Assembly (NCBI RefSeq): GCF_003576645.1
Contig: NC_044920.1
Span: forward strand, 6,753,273 to 6,817,272
Direction: 5' to 3'
From: Ipomoea triloba
Lineage: Eukaryota > Streptophyta > Magnoliopsida > Solanales > Convolvulaceae
Length of the DNA stretch: 64,000 nt
Both the position numbers and the translations under genes were made by a program. The notes under the pieces were generated by a model. It was not told where the DNA came from, did not search any database, and was given only the letters and a program-made list of their open reading frames with translations. Position 1 is the first letter of the stretch. Each line of letters starts with the position of its first letter. Of this stretch, positions 41,475 to 53,309 are shown piece after piece.

Positions 41475-42390
41475 TTAGGTTGCCAACCATTGTTGCAAGA
41501 ACTCCTGCCGCCACACGTTCTGCTACCCCATCCTCCACGAACAGCAGACTGACCGCCTCCACGAAGCACGCCATCACCGCCGGCACGAGATTGCTGCCCG
41601 CCTGCACTGCCTCGTTGCTGTCCACCTGCACCACCGCGCCATGAACGGTGACTACCGCCACGGTGAGTCACAAAGGCGGAGGGCACCATAGCCGCCGGAT
41701 CAGAACTACCGCCCGTAACAAATTCGTGAGACCCAAGCAGGTCCTTGATTTCCTAAAGCGACACGGGTTGGCCACGAACTGCTAAAGAGGCAGTGATGGG
41801 ATGGAACTCCGGGCGCAATCCTCGGAAGATATACAGATTCTGATCCAACAACGAAACATACCGGTCGGCAAGCGCAAGATCCTCCCCCACAACCTGCGCG
41901 CGTGCGATGTAATCGGCGACCGAAGAGTCACCCTGTCGGAGCGAATGCAATTGGCCGAGGAGGTGCAACGTGCGATAATGCGAGGTCGAAGCAAGCGCCT
42001 GCTCAATGGCAGTCCATAAAGACTTGGACGTATTTCGGCCTATAACAAGGTGCATAACCTCCGATGACAAAGAAGATATCAGCATGCTAAGAACACTCTG
42101 GTCTTGTCGCACCCGGGGGCTTAGGCCGGGTTTGGTTGAGCGGTCGCAGCGTCATCAGCAGCATGGAGGAAAGCCAAGGGCATAGGATTCGATCTGTTAA
42201 CGAATCCCATTAAATCATGTCCACGAAGAAACGAGACAACCTGAGTGCGCCAAAATAGAAAATTCTTGATGGTCAGTTTGACACTAACAAAGTGGTGAGC
42301 AGTGGAGAGCGAGGTTACGGTCGAAGAGACCGAAGAGGTAATAGCATCTAAGACAGTCCGTTTGGAAGAATTAACAGACCCGTCAGCCAT
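41252..42390 (-). pseudogene. Copia-3 gag
   Basis: 42390-42121 (VKLTIKNFLFWRTQVVSFLR, typical copia gag start), 42112-41753 (Retrotran_gag: SKSLWTAIEQALASTSHYRT ... LADRYVSLLDQNLYIFRGL) and 41689-41252, an Arg/Gly-rich stretch (RGGAGGQQRGSAGG) before a decayed zinc knuckle. Stops at 42121 and 41753 break it. Confidence 0.8.
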
Positions 42391-42707
42391 GAGGAAAGAA
42401 ACCTAGGCACGCTGATACCAGATGAGAACTAAATGTTTGTATTCAATAGAATTCAGTAACTACAATTAATGATACAAGACAGGGATATATATACAGAAGA
42501 AGTCTTAAGCAAAGTATAATTAATAGTTCTAGAGTGACTCATATACATAGAGTCCTAATAACATGGATATAACATTCATAGAGGGTGTTTGATTATGTAG
42601 GATTTTTAAGTAATATAACATTTTTGAGAACTCAAATAATATAAAGGAATTTGAAGAATGAGATTCGATCAAATAGGACAAAAATTATCTATAAATGAAA
42701 TTTGAAA

Positions 42708-42963
42708 ATCTCATAATTGGTATATTTTAAAGAGACTCACATTCCTTTAATTTGAACTAAACAAAGCTAAGGCATATTACATCGCAGGCCAGTATTTATA
42801 TTTTAGAGGTTATTTAATATAATTTGAACTTCATTTATAAATCAATCTCATAATTGGTATATTTTAAAGAGACTCACATTCCTTTAATTTGAACTAAACA
42901 AAGCTAAGGTATATTACATCGCAGGCCAGTATTTATATTTTAGAGGTTATTTAATATAATTTG
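42708..42963. repeat. Tandem duplication, period 137 bp
   Basis: TCATAATTGGTATATTTTAA and the next 100 bases at 42711 recur at 42848, nearly identical (AAGGCATATT versus AAGGTATATT). Confidence 0.9.
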
Positions 42964-43417
42964 AACCAAACTCACAATTAAACTAAATTAGATGTACAAT
43001 TTTTTACATGACACAAAATAACGGATATAGATTTAATCTTAGTGTCCTTTGTTAATGTATTGTCATAATAATGACCCGCTTAGTTTCGAGTTCTTAATTA
43101 ACAAGTTATCTCGTTAAGACATGATATGGGTATGTTTAACAAATTAAAATTATTCTGTTAACACCATTTCACGTGCCTATTACACAAAATGTTAACAACT
43201 TGTTAATGACCTATTTACTATATATTTAAGTACTACTATTTAAAATAATAATAATAATAATAATAATAATTTTATTATTAAAATAAAAATAAAAATTTCA
43301 ATTTTATTTATCAAATTAAATAACCTTTTAAACTTTTGATAATTCATAATAACTTTTAATTTGTACCTTTTCACTGTTAAATACAACGAAAAGGACAATT
43401 ACTAATTATATGAAACT

Positions 43418-45222
43418 CTAGTTTTAAACGCGTATTGCGCCAATTGGTTAATGTACAATGTTCATATTTAAATAAATATTTGAAAGTATATTAATGCAAG
43501 ATTATATATGAGAAGTTTATACATAGGTAATTGAATGTTGAATTTGTTTATTTAAATATGCAACTCAAAGTATATGAATCCAAGATAATATAGGAAATTC
43601 ATTATAATTGTCAATAAAATAAATGTTTGCAACTTTGTGGAATCGATAGTCTAAATACTTGGTTTAAAAACGATAGTCTAAATAAATACTACTTTTGGTT
43701 TGGATTTTTCTAATTATTCTTAATTCTATTTTGAGTAACATTGTCATTGTCTTCATCTTCACTATTTGTGCTCTTCCTTTTTGTTGGTAGTGTTTTATTT
43801 GCAATTGAGTTACTGTTGGTAGTATAGATGACAACATCATGCAATGAGATTATGATGTAGGAAGCTATGGATTTTCCTTTAGGTGTTCTGCTCGGGGTTC
43901 ATTTGGTTCAACCATTATTGTTTAATGAGTTATTGTGGATAAAGAAATCCATAGTTTAAAGAATAAGATTAGATAAAGTAGTAAAAATTTGAAAATTTTA
44001 AATATGATGTAGTCCAAAGATATTATGGGGTAATTTCCCGCTTTAATTTGTTGGCTTATTTGAACACTCTCACTGTCAAACATGGTTGAAAAAATCGCTA
44101 GGCGCTCGGGGAGCGCCTAGGACGCCTAGCCGGGGATTAATCGGCGCCTAGGCGCCCGTGTATTTTTATTTTATTTTTAATTTTTTTAAAAATTTGTTAA
44201 GTATTTTTTATTTTTTAAAGACTAATAATTATAAATTATATAATACTTTAATAGTTAATACTAAAATATTAAATATTAACCTAAAAAATATCTAAAGTTT
44301 GTACAATTTAAAATTATTTCGCTCAAAACGATATTGTTTTGAGTGAAATAACTCATTAAAAAAAAAAAGAACAATAGTTCATCGACCGACTAGAAGGCCT
44401 AGTCGGTGCCTAGTCAGTCTAGTCGACGCCTAGGCGGTCAACGCCTAAGCGGCCTAGGCGGTGGTTTGGCGGCCTAGGCGGTCGCATAGCCGGCCAGCCG
44501 CCTAGACCACCATTTAATGTGATACGCTAGGCGGTCGACCAGCGCCTAGCGCCTAGGCGGGGATTAATCGACGCCTAGGCGGGATTTTTGCAACACTACT
44601 GTCAACAAATCTCCCAAGTAATTAATATGATTGGATTAAAACTATTCTTTTTTATTTTTTTTCAAGTTATTAATAAAATACTTGGTAAATAAATATATAA
44701 CATTATTTTTATTATAATTTTTATATTTAATTACAAGATAGTGTAAAAAACATAATGGACAATGCAATGAATATCAATTGATGAATTTGACTATAAAGAA
44801 TCTCAACATTATAGAAAATAAAGACAATATAACTAATGAAATTAATTTTCTTATTTAATTTATTGATAATGAATACTTTTTTTAAAAAATAAAAAATAAA
44901 GACTCTGTAGACACATAATTCTAAATTAAAAAAGTGCATGTGTATCATATCATTTTTTGTTGTAACTACTAATTTATTTAATTCAATAATAGTAAAATAG
45001 AGTAAGGAACTTAATTATGCCAAATTTGATTGAGATGTGGTTCAAACCTAAAACATTTCTTATTGAAATAAATAAGTAAGTTAATAATTAAGGATAACTT
45101 TGAAAATATCAAGGAAAAATAAAAATCTAAACAATCTGAACGATCTGTTTGATTTAATAATTTGACCGTCATTTTTTTTCTTATTATAGGCTTGCCTTTT
45201 TTTTTTGGCTCTTATTAGTATA
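43418..45222 (-). mobile_element. Non-autonomous Helitron split by an hAT MITE
   Basis: The 3' end at left is CTAG with a nearby hairpin-forming GCGCAATACGCG. The 5' part at right ends in GGCTCTTATTAGTATA next to the following Helitron. An hAT MITE lies at 44080-44597. The base before CTAG is T rather than the expected A, so the left end may be altered. Confidence 0.6.
44080..44597. mobile_element. hAT-type MITE, GC-rich, with 8-bp TSD
   Basis: TIRs read ACATGGTTGAAAAAA and AGTGTTGCAAAAA. ACTGTCAA occurs exactly at 44072-44079 and 44598-44605. The ends are packed with GCCTAGGCG palindromes, making GC islands in AT-rich DNA; the centre is AT-rich. Inserted in a Helitron, whose sequence is continuous without it (compare 52280). 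Confidence 0.8.
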
Positions 45223-45402
45223 CTAGTTTTTCACGCGCATTGCGCGAATGAGATAATGCCCAAAGTTTATTATTAAAGTATTTCAAAGTATATCAATGCA
45301 AGATTAACCCACTGTTGCCTTTTCATCAAAATGCATGCAGTTAAATAGTTTACCACTTTGTGTATAAACATTTTTAAATAGTGGCTACATCCTATATATA
45401 TA

Positions 45403-45887
45403 TGTTAGGGAATGAATTAACAAGCACTGCGGAAGCGGGTACGGTGATCGCAAATTGAGAATTATTGCAGGAAGTAATAATATGGGAGAAATATAAAATG
45501 ACAAATAAATGAGATATTAATTTTGGGGAGATTGAAATATAACTCACTAAATTATTGTAAAGGAAATATTACAATAAATAAATTGCTAAGCTTTAAATTG
45601 GAAATTAAAGAAAGCTAGCAAATGAAAGAAAAATTCCTACGTGAGAATGAACTAGAGAGAATGAAGAGAGAATTGATGTTGGGATGCTTTGTTCCTGCAA
45701 ATGAGCTCTATTTATAGTAGTTTGAGGAGGAGCAAAGCCTGATGGTGATTAGTTGTCCACATGAAGGTGAGGTGTCCACATGGGTTAACAACTCATGCAT
45801 GTGAGTTGTGATGTGCAGCCATATGTAGAGAAGTGGGCTGCCATGTGAAAGCAGAATGATTTGGCCACTTGCATAATTATTCTAACA
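45403..45887 (-). repeat. 3' LTR of Copia-4
   Basis: TGTTAG...CTAACA ends. Identical to the 5' LTR over 485 bp by eye. Confidence 0.95.
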
Positions 45888-45917
45888 ATCTCCACCTTGG
45901 ACAAATCAACCAGGAAT

Positions 45918-47960
45918 TTAACAACTCGAACAACCAACTAAATTCAAGCAATGTTTGAATTTAGCAATAGGTAGTGGCTTGGTAAGCATGTCCGCTGGGT
46001 TCTCCAAAGTGTGAACTTTCAGAACAATGATATCTCCTGCAGCTACAACGTCGCGGATGAAATGATATCTGACATCAATGTGTTTGGTTTTGGCGTGATA
46101 TGTATCATTCTTGGTGAGATGAATAGCACTCTGACTATCAGAAAACACAGTAGTCTGACCCTGTGAAACACCAAGTTCCATAACCAAACCTCGTAGCCAA
46201 GTAGCTTCTTTGACACCCTCTGTTGCTGCAATATATTCCGCTTCAGTTGTGGATAGAGCAGCAATAGACTGAAGCGTAGCTTTCCAACTGATAGCACAAT
46301 TACAAAGAGTGAAAATATAACTAGAAAGCGACCGGCGTCTGTCAAGATCACCACCATAATCAGAATCCACAAAGCCCATAATGTTAGTAGATACAGAAGA
46401 ATTCTTATCAAAAACCAAACCCAAAGAAGATGTACCCTTCAAATTCCGTAAAATCCATTTAACGGCATTCCAATGTTCCTTACCAGGGTTATGCATATAT
46501 CGGCTCACAACACTTACAGCATAAGCCAGATCAGGTCTAGTGCATACCATAGCATACATAAGACTTCCAACAGCACTTGAGTAAGGAACCTTTTTCATAT
46601 ACGCCACATCAGCTTCTGACTTAGGGCATAATTCAGAAGACAGCTTAAAGTGTGCACCAAATGGAGTAGACACAGGTTTACAATTTGACATATTAAATCG
46701 ATCAAGCACCTTATCAACATACTTTTTCTGGGATAGAAAAAGTTTTCCAGCTTGACGATCCCTGTGTATCTCCATGCCAAGAATCTTCTTTGCTGCACCA
46801 AGGTCTTTCATCTCAAACTCATTGCTTAGTTGAGACTTTAACTTATTAACAAGAGACATGTCAAGAGAAGCAATGAGCATATCATCAACATAAAGTAATA
46901 GATAGATAAAAGACCCATTAGAAAATTCTTTAAAATAGACACAGCTGTCATATTGGCTTCTTGAGAAACCTTGCCCTAACATAAAAGCATCAAACCGCTT
47001 ATACCATTGCCTTGGAGCTTGCTTCAACCCATAGAGTGATTTCTTCAGGTGACAGACACAATGTTCCTTTCCAGGAACTTCAAACCCCTCAGGTTGATAC
47101 ATGTAAAGTTCCTCATCAAGTTCTCCATGTAGGAATGCAGTCTTTACATCAAGTTGCTCCAACTCCAAATCAAACAGAGCAACAAAAGCAAGTAATACAC
47201 GTATAGAGGTATGACGAACAACTGGAGAAAAAATCTCATTAAAGTCAATACCTTCACATTGATCGAAACCTCGAACAACCAACCGTGCTTTCCACCTTGC
47301 TTGATCGAAACCTCGAACAACCAACCGTGCTTTCCACCTTGCTTGATCGAAACCTCGAACAACCAACCGTGCTTTCCACCTTGCTTTCTCAACCCCAGGG
47401 ATGCCTTCTTGTGCTTTCCACCTTGCTTTCTCAACCCCAGGGATGCCTTCTTTCATCTTGTACCTTGCTTTCTCAACCCCAGGGATGCCTTCTTTCATCT
47501 TGTAAATCCACTTGCAACTCAATGGGCGTTTACCTTTAGGCAACTCTACCAGCTCCCAAGTCTCATTCTTGTGAAGACTTTCAATCTCCTCTTGCATAGC
47601 TACCAACCACTTGGACGAGTCGACACAGGAAATAGCCTCGGAATAGCAAGATGGATCACTATCAACCTCCTGTGCAACTGAAAGTGCATAAGCAACCAAG
47701 TGGGTTTCATCATCATACCTAGCAGGTTTTGTAATTATCCTCCTAGGTCGATCTTGAGCAATCGAATACTCTCGTTGTGGCTCGACGAGAGGTGCGGTAC
47801 TAGTAGATGCATCATCATTGACAATAGTAATATTGTCATTGGACCTCAAATCGAACTCCACCTTCTCTCCAGTACTCTGCTTATCACCTGTACTGGGTAT
47901 AATAGAATCTTTTCCAGAAGAAAGTAATGCATTTTCATCAAAAGTGATATCTCGACTCAA
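45918..47960 (-). pseudogene. Copia-4 reverse transcriptase and RNase H (long open frame)
   Basis: 680-codon open frame. Blocks include [54 protein letters not shown], active site [36 protein letters not shown], then RNase H ([39 protein letters not shown]). Two adjacent 14-residue units are each present three times in tandem (near 47509-47259), adding 56 residues in the fingers region. The frame is open, but it is cut off from gag-integrase by a frameshift near 48030, so it would not be made as part of a polyprotein. Confidence 0.93.
47259..47509. repeat. Two adjacent triplicated 42-bp units inside Copia-4 RT
   Basis: Units at 47259-47300, 47301-47342 and 47343-47384 (GATCGAAACCTCGAACAACC type), then 47385-47426, 47427-47468 and 47469-47509 (CTCAACCCCAGGGATGCCTT type). 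Every unit is 42 bp (14 codons; the last is one base short), so the frame is kept. Other copia RTs have one copy of each. Confidence 0.95.
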
Positions 47961-48006
47961 AATGATCTTTTGAAAATCAGGAGACCATAGACGATACCCT
48001 TTTGAC

Positions 48007-50010
48007 TCAGAAGCATAACCAAGAAAAAATGCATTTGATAGCTCTCGGGTTTAATTTACCTGTACTGGAATGAGCATATGCAGGACATCCAAAAACTCTT
48101 AAGATAGAGTAATCAACAGGATTACCTGACCAAACTTCTTCTGGAATTCTGAAATCAAGAGAAGAGTGTGGAGATCTATTTACCAAGTAACATGCAGTAG
48201 AAACAGCCTCGGCCCAAAAATCACGTCGTTTCCACAACCCAGCATTAGAGAGCATACAACGAGCTCTCTCCAGTAGAGTCCTGTTCATACGTTCTGCAAC
48301 ACCATTCTACTAGGGTTTACCAGGCAAAGTCTTATGCCTGGCGATTCCATTGATTGTACAGAACTCATTGAACTCTGACTCACAGAACTCCAGTCCATTA
48401 TCTGTCCTGAGCTTTTTGACCCTTTTCCCTGTCTGAGTTTCAACAAGTATTTTCCAATTTTTGAAAGTAGAAAATGCTTGATTTTTGTGTTTCAAGAAAT
48501 AAACCCAGACCTTTATAGACATAAAATATCTACAACCTCCTAGAGATTGGACCTTAGTCGGTCCCCATAAATCAGAATGAATATATTCCAATACATCTTT
48601 GGTACGGTGTGTAGCAGTTGAGAAACTAACCCTCTTTTGTTTCCCAAAAACACAATGCTCATAAAATTGTAATTTTCCCGTACCTGAATTTCCCAAGAGG
48701 CCTTGCTTGCTCAGGATATGCATGCCTTTCTCACTCATATGCCCCAGACGCATATGCCATAGTTGAGTGAGATCTGCGTCGTCAACCGATGATGAGACTG
48801 CTGCTGAACCTGTCACAGTACTGCCATGCAACACATACAAGCTTCCAGAACGAGAAGCTTTCATGAGAACAAGAGAGCCTTTTATCACCTTTAGAACTCC
48901 ACCTTCAGCTATGTACTTACAGCCCAAAGATTCCAAGGTGCCCAAAGATATCAAGTTTCGTTTTAAGTCAGGAATATACCGAACATTGGTAAGAGTCCTA
49001 ACAACGTTATCATGAGTCCGAATCTGAACACTTCCAATTCCACTAACCTTACATTGGGTATTATTACCCATCAAGACAATTCCACTATCAACTAGTTCAA
49101 GAGAGATGAACCAGTCTCTATGAGGACACATGTGGAATGTACAACCAGAATCTAGAATCCACTCAGTTTCGCTCCGTTTGCTACCGGAACTAACAGATAA
49201 CAAAACGTCACCCTCTGAATCACTAGCAACAACACTCGCTTCTGCGGATTTCTTTTCTCTCTCTTGTTTATTTTTCAACTTAAAGCATTCAGACACATCA
49301 TGTCCATGCTTCTTATAGTACTTACAGGATTTGTTGGACTTACGACCTTTGGACTTAGATCTAGAATTTTTACTAGTTCCTCTTGTATCAACTGAACGAC
49401 CCCTAACAGTCAAACCCTCGCCTTTCTCCTCAGATTTAATTTCTAAGTCAAATTTTTCTTTTGACAACAGATTTGACTTAACATCATTAAAAGTAAGGGT
49501 TTCCCGTTTACCATATAACATAATTTCTTTGAAATACTTATATGATTTAGGGAGAGAAACTAGTAACAAAACAGCCCGATCCTCATCATCAATCTCAATA
49601 TCAATATTCTCCAAATCCAATAAAATTGAATTAAATTCATCTAAGTGAGAATTGATAGAAGTACCTTCCTCCATACGGATTGTGTACAACCGCTCCTTCA
49701 GGCGTAACGTATTTGCCAGACTTTTGGTCATATAAAGCGAATCCAGCTTGGACCATAAATCTGACGTAGTCTTCTCACTTACTACCTCACGTAGAATTGC
49801 TTTAGATAGGCACAATTGAATGGTTGAACGTGCCTTGTCATCTAGATCTTCCCATTGCTCATCTGTCATTGTAGTCGGCTTCTTGTCTTTCCCGGCTATT
49901 GCTCGTTTCAAACCGTTCTGGGTTAGAACGGCTTCCATCTGAACCTTCTAAATGGAAAAGCTAATTTTCCCATCAAACTTCTCGACATCAAACTTAGTGA
50001 CAGTTGACAT
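48007..50010 (-). pseudogene. Copia-4 gag, protease and integrase (broken)
   Basis: Starts at the ATG at 50010. A TAG at about codon 20 stops it. The main frame then runs 49938-48310: gag (KARSTIQLCLSKAILREVVS, GTSINSHLDEFNSILLDLEN), a zinc knuckle CKYYKKHGHDVSECFK whose second Cys is Tyr, protease (WILDSGCTFHMCPH), pre-integrase (MRLGHMSEKGM) and integrase (HSDLWGP, RTDNGLEF). About six residues usually found between FMS and KVWVYF (an IDDxSR-type segment) are missing. At 48310 two consecutive TAG codons replace the residues before NGVAERMNRTL. That block continues at 48288-48007 and is then ended by a frameshift in a T-run. Confidence 0.93.
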
Positions 50011-50050
50011 CTTTGAAAATAATTCTCAATTAAACCGCTCTGATACCACT

Positions 50051-50535
50051 TGTTAGGGAATGAATTAACAAGCACTGCGGAAGCGGGTACGGTGATCGCA
50101 AATTGAGAATTATTGCAGGAAGTAATAATATGGGAGAAATATAAAATGACAAATAAATGAGATATTAATTTTGGGGAGATTGAAATATAACTCACTAAAT
50201 TATTGTAAAGGAAATATTACAATAAATAAATTGCTAAGCTTTAAATTGGAAATTAAAGAAAGCTAGCAAATGAAAGAAAAATTCCTACGTGAGAATGAAC
50301 TAGAGAGAATGAAGAGAGAATTGATGTTGGGATGCTTTGTTCCTGCAAATGAGCTCTATTTATAGTAGTTTGAGGAGGAGCAAAGCCTGATGGTGATTAG
50401 TTGTCCACATGAAGGTGAGGTGTCCACATGGGTTAACAACTCATGCATGTGAGTTGTGATGTGCAGCCATATGTAGAGAAGTGGGCTGCCATGTGAAAGC
50501 AGAATGATTTGGCCACTTGCATAATTATTCTAACA
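50051..50535 (-). repeat. 5' LTR of Copia-4 with TATA box
   Basis: Identical to the 3' LTR. The minus-strand TATAAATAG at 50356-50364 is the likely promoter TATA box for the element. Confidence 0.95.
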
Positions 50536-51626
50536 ATATACCAATTATTTTTGTTGTCAAGATCAATGTTGATTTTGTCTTTAATCCAAACAAGTTAATT
50601 GTAGAAAATGAAATGAATTATAAATTTATATTAGTTCTAATATATTTTAAAGAATGCACAATAAGTATTTTACATGCAAGATTAATGAATACTGCAAGGG
50701 TAGCTATTTTTCAAATTTCTTCTTTTTTTGAATTTGAAAGATTGATTCCAACAATGTTGTAGTCTCAGCATCTTTTCAATGCATCAAGTGTGTCACAATG
50801 TTCTATTGCCCTACATTGACATTTTCAGTAATGAGTTTAAATAAATTTATTGGGCTATTTGATTGTACCCTAAACCCACCATAAGTGGATAATATGATTG
50901 GCTTCAAACTATTTTTTTAAAAAAATTGGTTAATATGATTGGTTCCAAATTGTTTTTTTTTTAATTTTTTTCCATGTTATTAACATAATACTTGGTAAAT
51001 AAATATATAATATTATTTTTAGTATAACTTTGATATTTAATTACAAGATAGTGTAAAAAAAAAAACAATGAACAATATAGTGAATATAATTAATTAATAA
51101 ATTTGAAGGTAAGGAATCTTTGTATTGTAGAAAATATAGACAATATAACTAATGAAATTATATCTCTTTTTAAATTTTTTGATAATGAATATTTTATTTT
51201 CAATAAAGACATTGTAGACATCGAATTATAAATTAAAGAAATTCATATGTATTATTTTTTTGTTGTAACTACTAATTTATTTAATTTAATAAAAGTAATA
51301 GAGTTGGTTACTTACTTTTGAATAATATACTCTTACATATTTGTAGTATATGTTCAACAATTATGCCAATTTTGATTGGAATGAGGTTTGAACCTAAGAA
51401 CATACTTATAGAAATTAATGGGTAAGTTAAAAGTTAACGAGATATTAACGGAAAAGATAATATTTAACGAAAACTTAACGCATAATCATATAATTAAGGA
51501 TAAATTAGGAAATCTCAAGGAAAAATATAAATCTAAAAAATCTAGACCATCCATTTGATTTAATAATTTGACAGCCATTTTTTCAACCCATTATAGGCCT
51601 AACTTTCTTTGGCTCTTATTAGTATA

Positions 51627-53306
51627 CTAGTTTTATACGCGCATTGCGCGAATTGGTTAATGCCCAATGTTTATATTTAAATAAATATTTGAAAGTATAT
51701 CAATGCAAGATTATATAGGAGAAGTTTATACATGGGTAATTGAATGTCGAATTTTTTTATTTAAATATCTAACTCAAAGTATATGAATCCAAGATAATAT
51801 AAAACATTCATTATAATTATTACTAAAATGAATGTTTGCAACCTTGTAAAATCAATAGTCTAAATATTTGGTCAAAAAATGATAGTCTAAATAAATACTA
51901 CTTTTAATTTGAATTTTTCTAAGTGTTCTTAATTCTCTTTTGAGTAATATTGTCATTGTGTTCATCTTTACTATTTGTTCTCTTCCTTTTTGTTGGTAGT
52001 GTGTTATTTGCAATTCGGTTATTGTTGGTAGCATAGATGACAACGTCATGCAATGAGATTATGATATAGGAGCTATGGACTTTCCTTTAGGTGTTCTGCT
52101 TGGGGTTCATTTGGTTTAACCATTATTGTTGAATGAGTTATTGTGGATAAAGAAATCTCTAGTTTAAGAAAAAAGATTAAATAAATAAAAATTTGAAAAT
52201 TTGAAAATTTAAAATATTATGTATTCCAAAGATATTAAAAGGTAGTTTCTCGCTTCAATTTGCTGGATAATGGGTTATTTGAGTACTTTCATTGTCAACA
52301 AATCTCCCAAGTAGTTAATATGATTGGTTTCAAACTATTCTTTTTTTTTTCATGGTATTAAAGAAATACATATGTATCATTTTTTGGTGTAACTACTAAT
52401 TTATTTAATTCAATAATAGTAAAATAGAGTGATTCTGCTTCAATTTGTTGGGTTATTATTTGAGTACTCTCTTTGTCAACCAATCTCCAAGTAGTTAATA
52501 TAATTAGCTTCAATTTATTTTAAATTTTTTTTTCATAGTATGAATAAAATTCTTGGTATATAAATATATAACATTATTTTGTACTATAACTTTGTTATTT
52601 AATTACAAGATATTGTAAAAATAAGATAATGGACAATGTAATGAATATCAATTGATAAATTTGAATGTAAAGAATCTTTGCATGAGAGAAAATAAAGACA
52701 ATATAACTAATGAAATTATTTCTCTTATTTAATTTAATTTTTTGATAATGAATAATTTTTTCAAATAAAGGTATTGTAGACACATAATTCTAAATTAAAG
52801 AAATACATATGTATCATTTTTTGTTGTAGCTGCTAATTTATTTAATTTAATAAGGGTAAAATAGAGTAAGAAACTTAATTATGTCAAATTTGATTGAGTA
52901 AAATAGAGTAAGAAACTTAATTATGTCAAATTTGATTGAGATGAATAGAGTAAGAAACTTAATTATGTCAAATTTGATTGAGATGAGGTTCGTAAGAAAC
53001 TTAATTATGTCAAATTTGATTGAGATGAGGTTCGAACCTAAGACCTTTCTTATAGAAATTAATGGGTAAGTTAAAAGTTAACGGAATATCAACGGAGAAG
53101 AGAATATTTAACGGAAAACTTAACGGATAATCATAAAAGTAAGGTTAAATTAGGTAATCTCTATTAATAATATTAATCTGAATTATCTTAACCATCTATT
53201 TGATTAAATAATTCATCTGAACCATCCATTTGATTAAATAATTTGACCGCCATTTTTTCTACCCATTTTAGGCCTAACTCTCTTTGGCTCTTATTAGTTT
53301 AGTAGA
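51627..53306 (-). mobile_element. Non-autonomous Helitron
   Basis: On the minus strand it begins TCTACTAAACTAATAAGAGC at 53306 and ends with the hairpin CGCGCAATGCGCG and CTAG at 51630-51627; it is flanked by A and T. 1,680 bp. It contains an internal partial duplication (52270-52560 repeats parts of the body) and the tandem array at 52857-53033. No coding capacity. Confidence 0.75.
52857..53033 (+). repeat. Tandem repeat of about 43-46 bp, four copies
   Basis: Four copies of AAGAAACTTAATTATGTCAAATTTGATTGAG-type sequence with small differences at the joins, inside the Helitron. Confidence 0.9.
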
Positions 53307-53309
53307 TAG

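Larger units (their letters stand above)
38158..42560 (-). mobile_element. Copia-3: old Ale/Retrofit-like copia retrotransposon
   Basis: Two short LTRs (38158-38296 and 42423-42560, about 139 bp, roughly 10% different by eye) flank gag-pol remnants in normal order. ACATGGA occurs directly outside both ends (38151-38157 and 42561-42567); the exact TSD within it is ambiguous. The primer-binding site TGGTATCAGCG sits beside the right LTR on the minus strand, and a polypurine tract (GAGGGGGAG) beside the left LTR. Short LTRs and RT wording fit the Ale/Retrofit group. Confidence 0.85.
45403..50535 (-). mobile_element. Copia-4: recently inserted Tork/Tnt1-like copia retrotransposon
   Basis: 5,133 bp with two 485-bp LTRs (45403-45887, 50051-50535) in which I find no difference base by base. 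TSD ATATA at 45398-45402 and 50536-50540. The primer site (minus strand TGGTATCAGAG) is at 50038-50048 and the polypurine tract (CCAAGGTGGAGAT) beside the left LTR. Gag-pol runs right to left from an ATG at 50010 to a stop at 45918 but is broken by stops, a frameshift, a small deletion and tandem triplications. RT wording fits the Tork/Tnt1 group. Confidence 0.95.
45223..51626 (-). mobile_element. Non-autonomous Helitron split by Copia-4
   Basis: The 3' end is CTAG at 45223-45226, preceded by A, with the hairpin CGCGCATTGCGCG just inside. The 5' side (GGCTCTTATTAGTATA) ends at 51626, against the next Helitron. Copia-4 occupies 45403-50535, so the Helitron itself is about 1.27 kb. No Rep/helicase gene. 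Confidence 0.7.

Noticed and set aside
41417..41661. 75-codon frames on both strands
   Set aside because: Shadows of the Arg/Gly-rich Copia-3 gag region.
47211..47681. 156-codon plus-strand frame
   Set aside because: Antisense shadow of Copia-4 RT, kept open by the 42-bp repeats.
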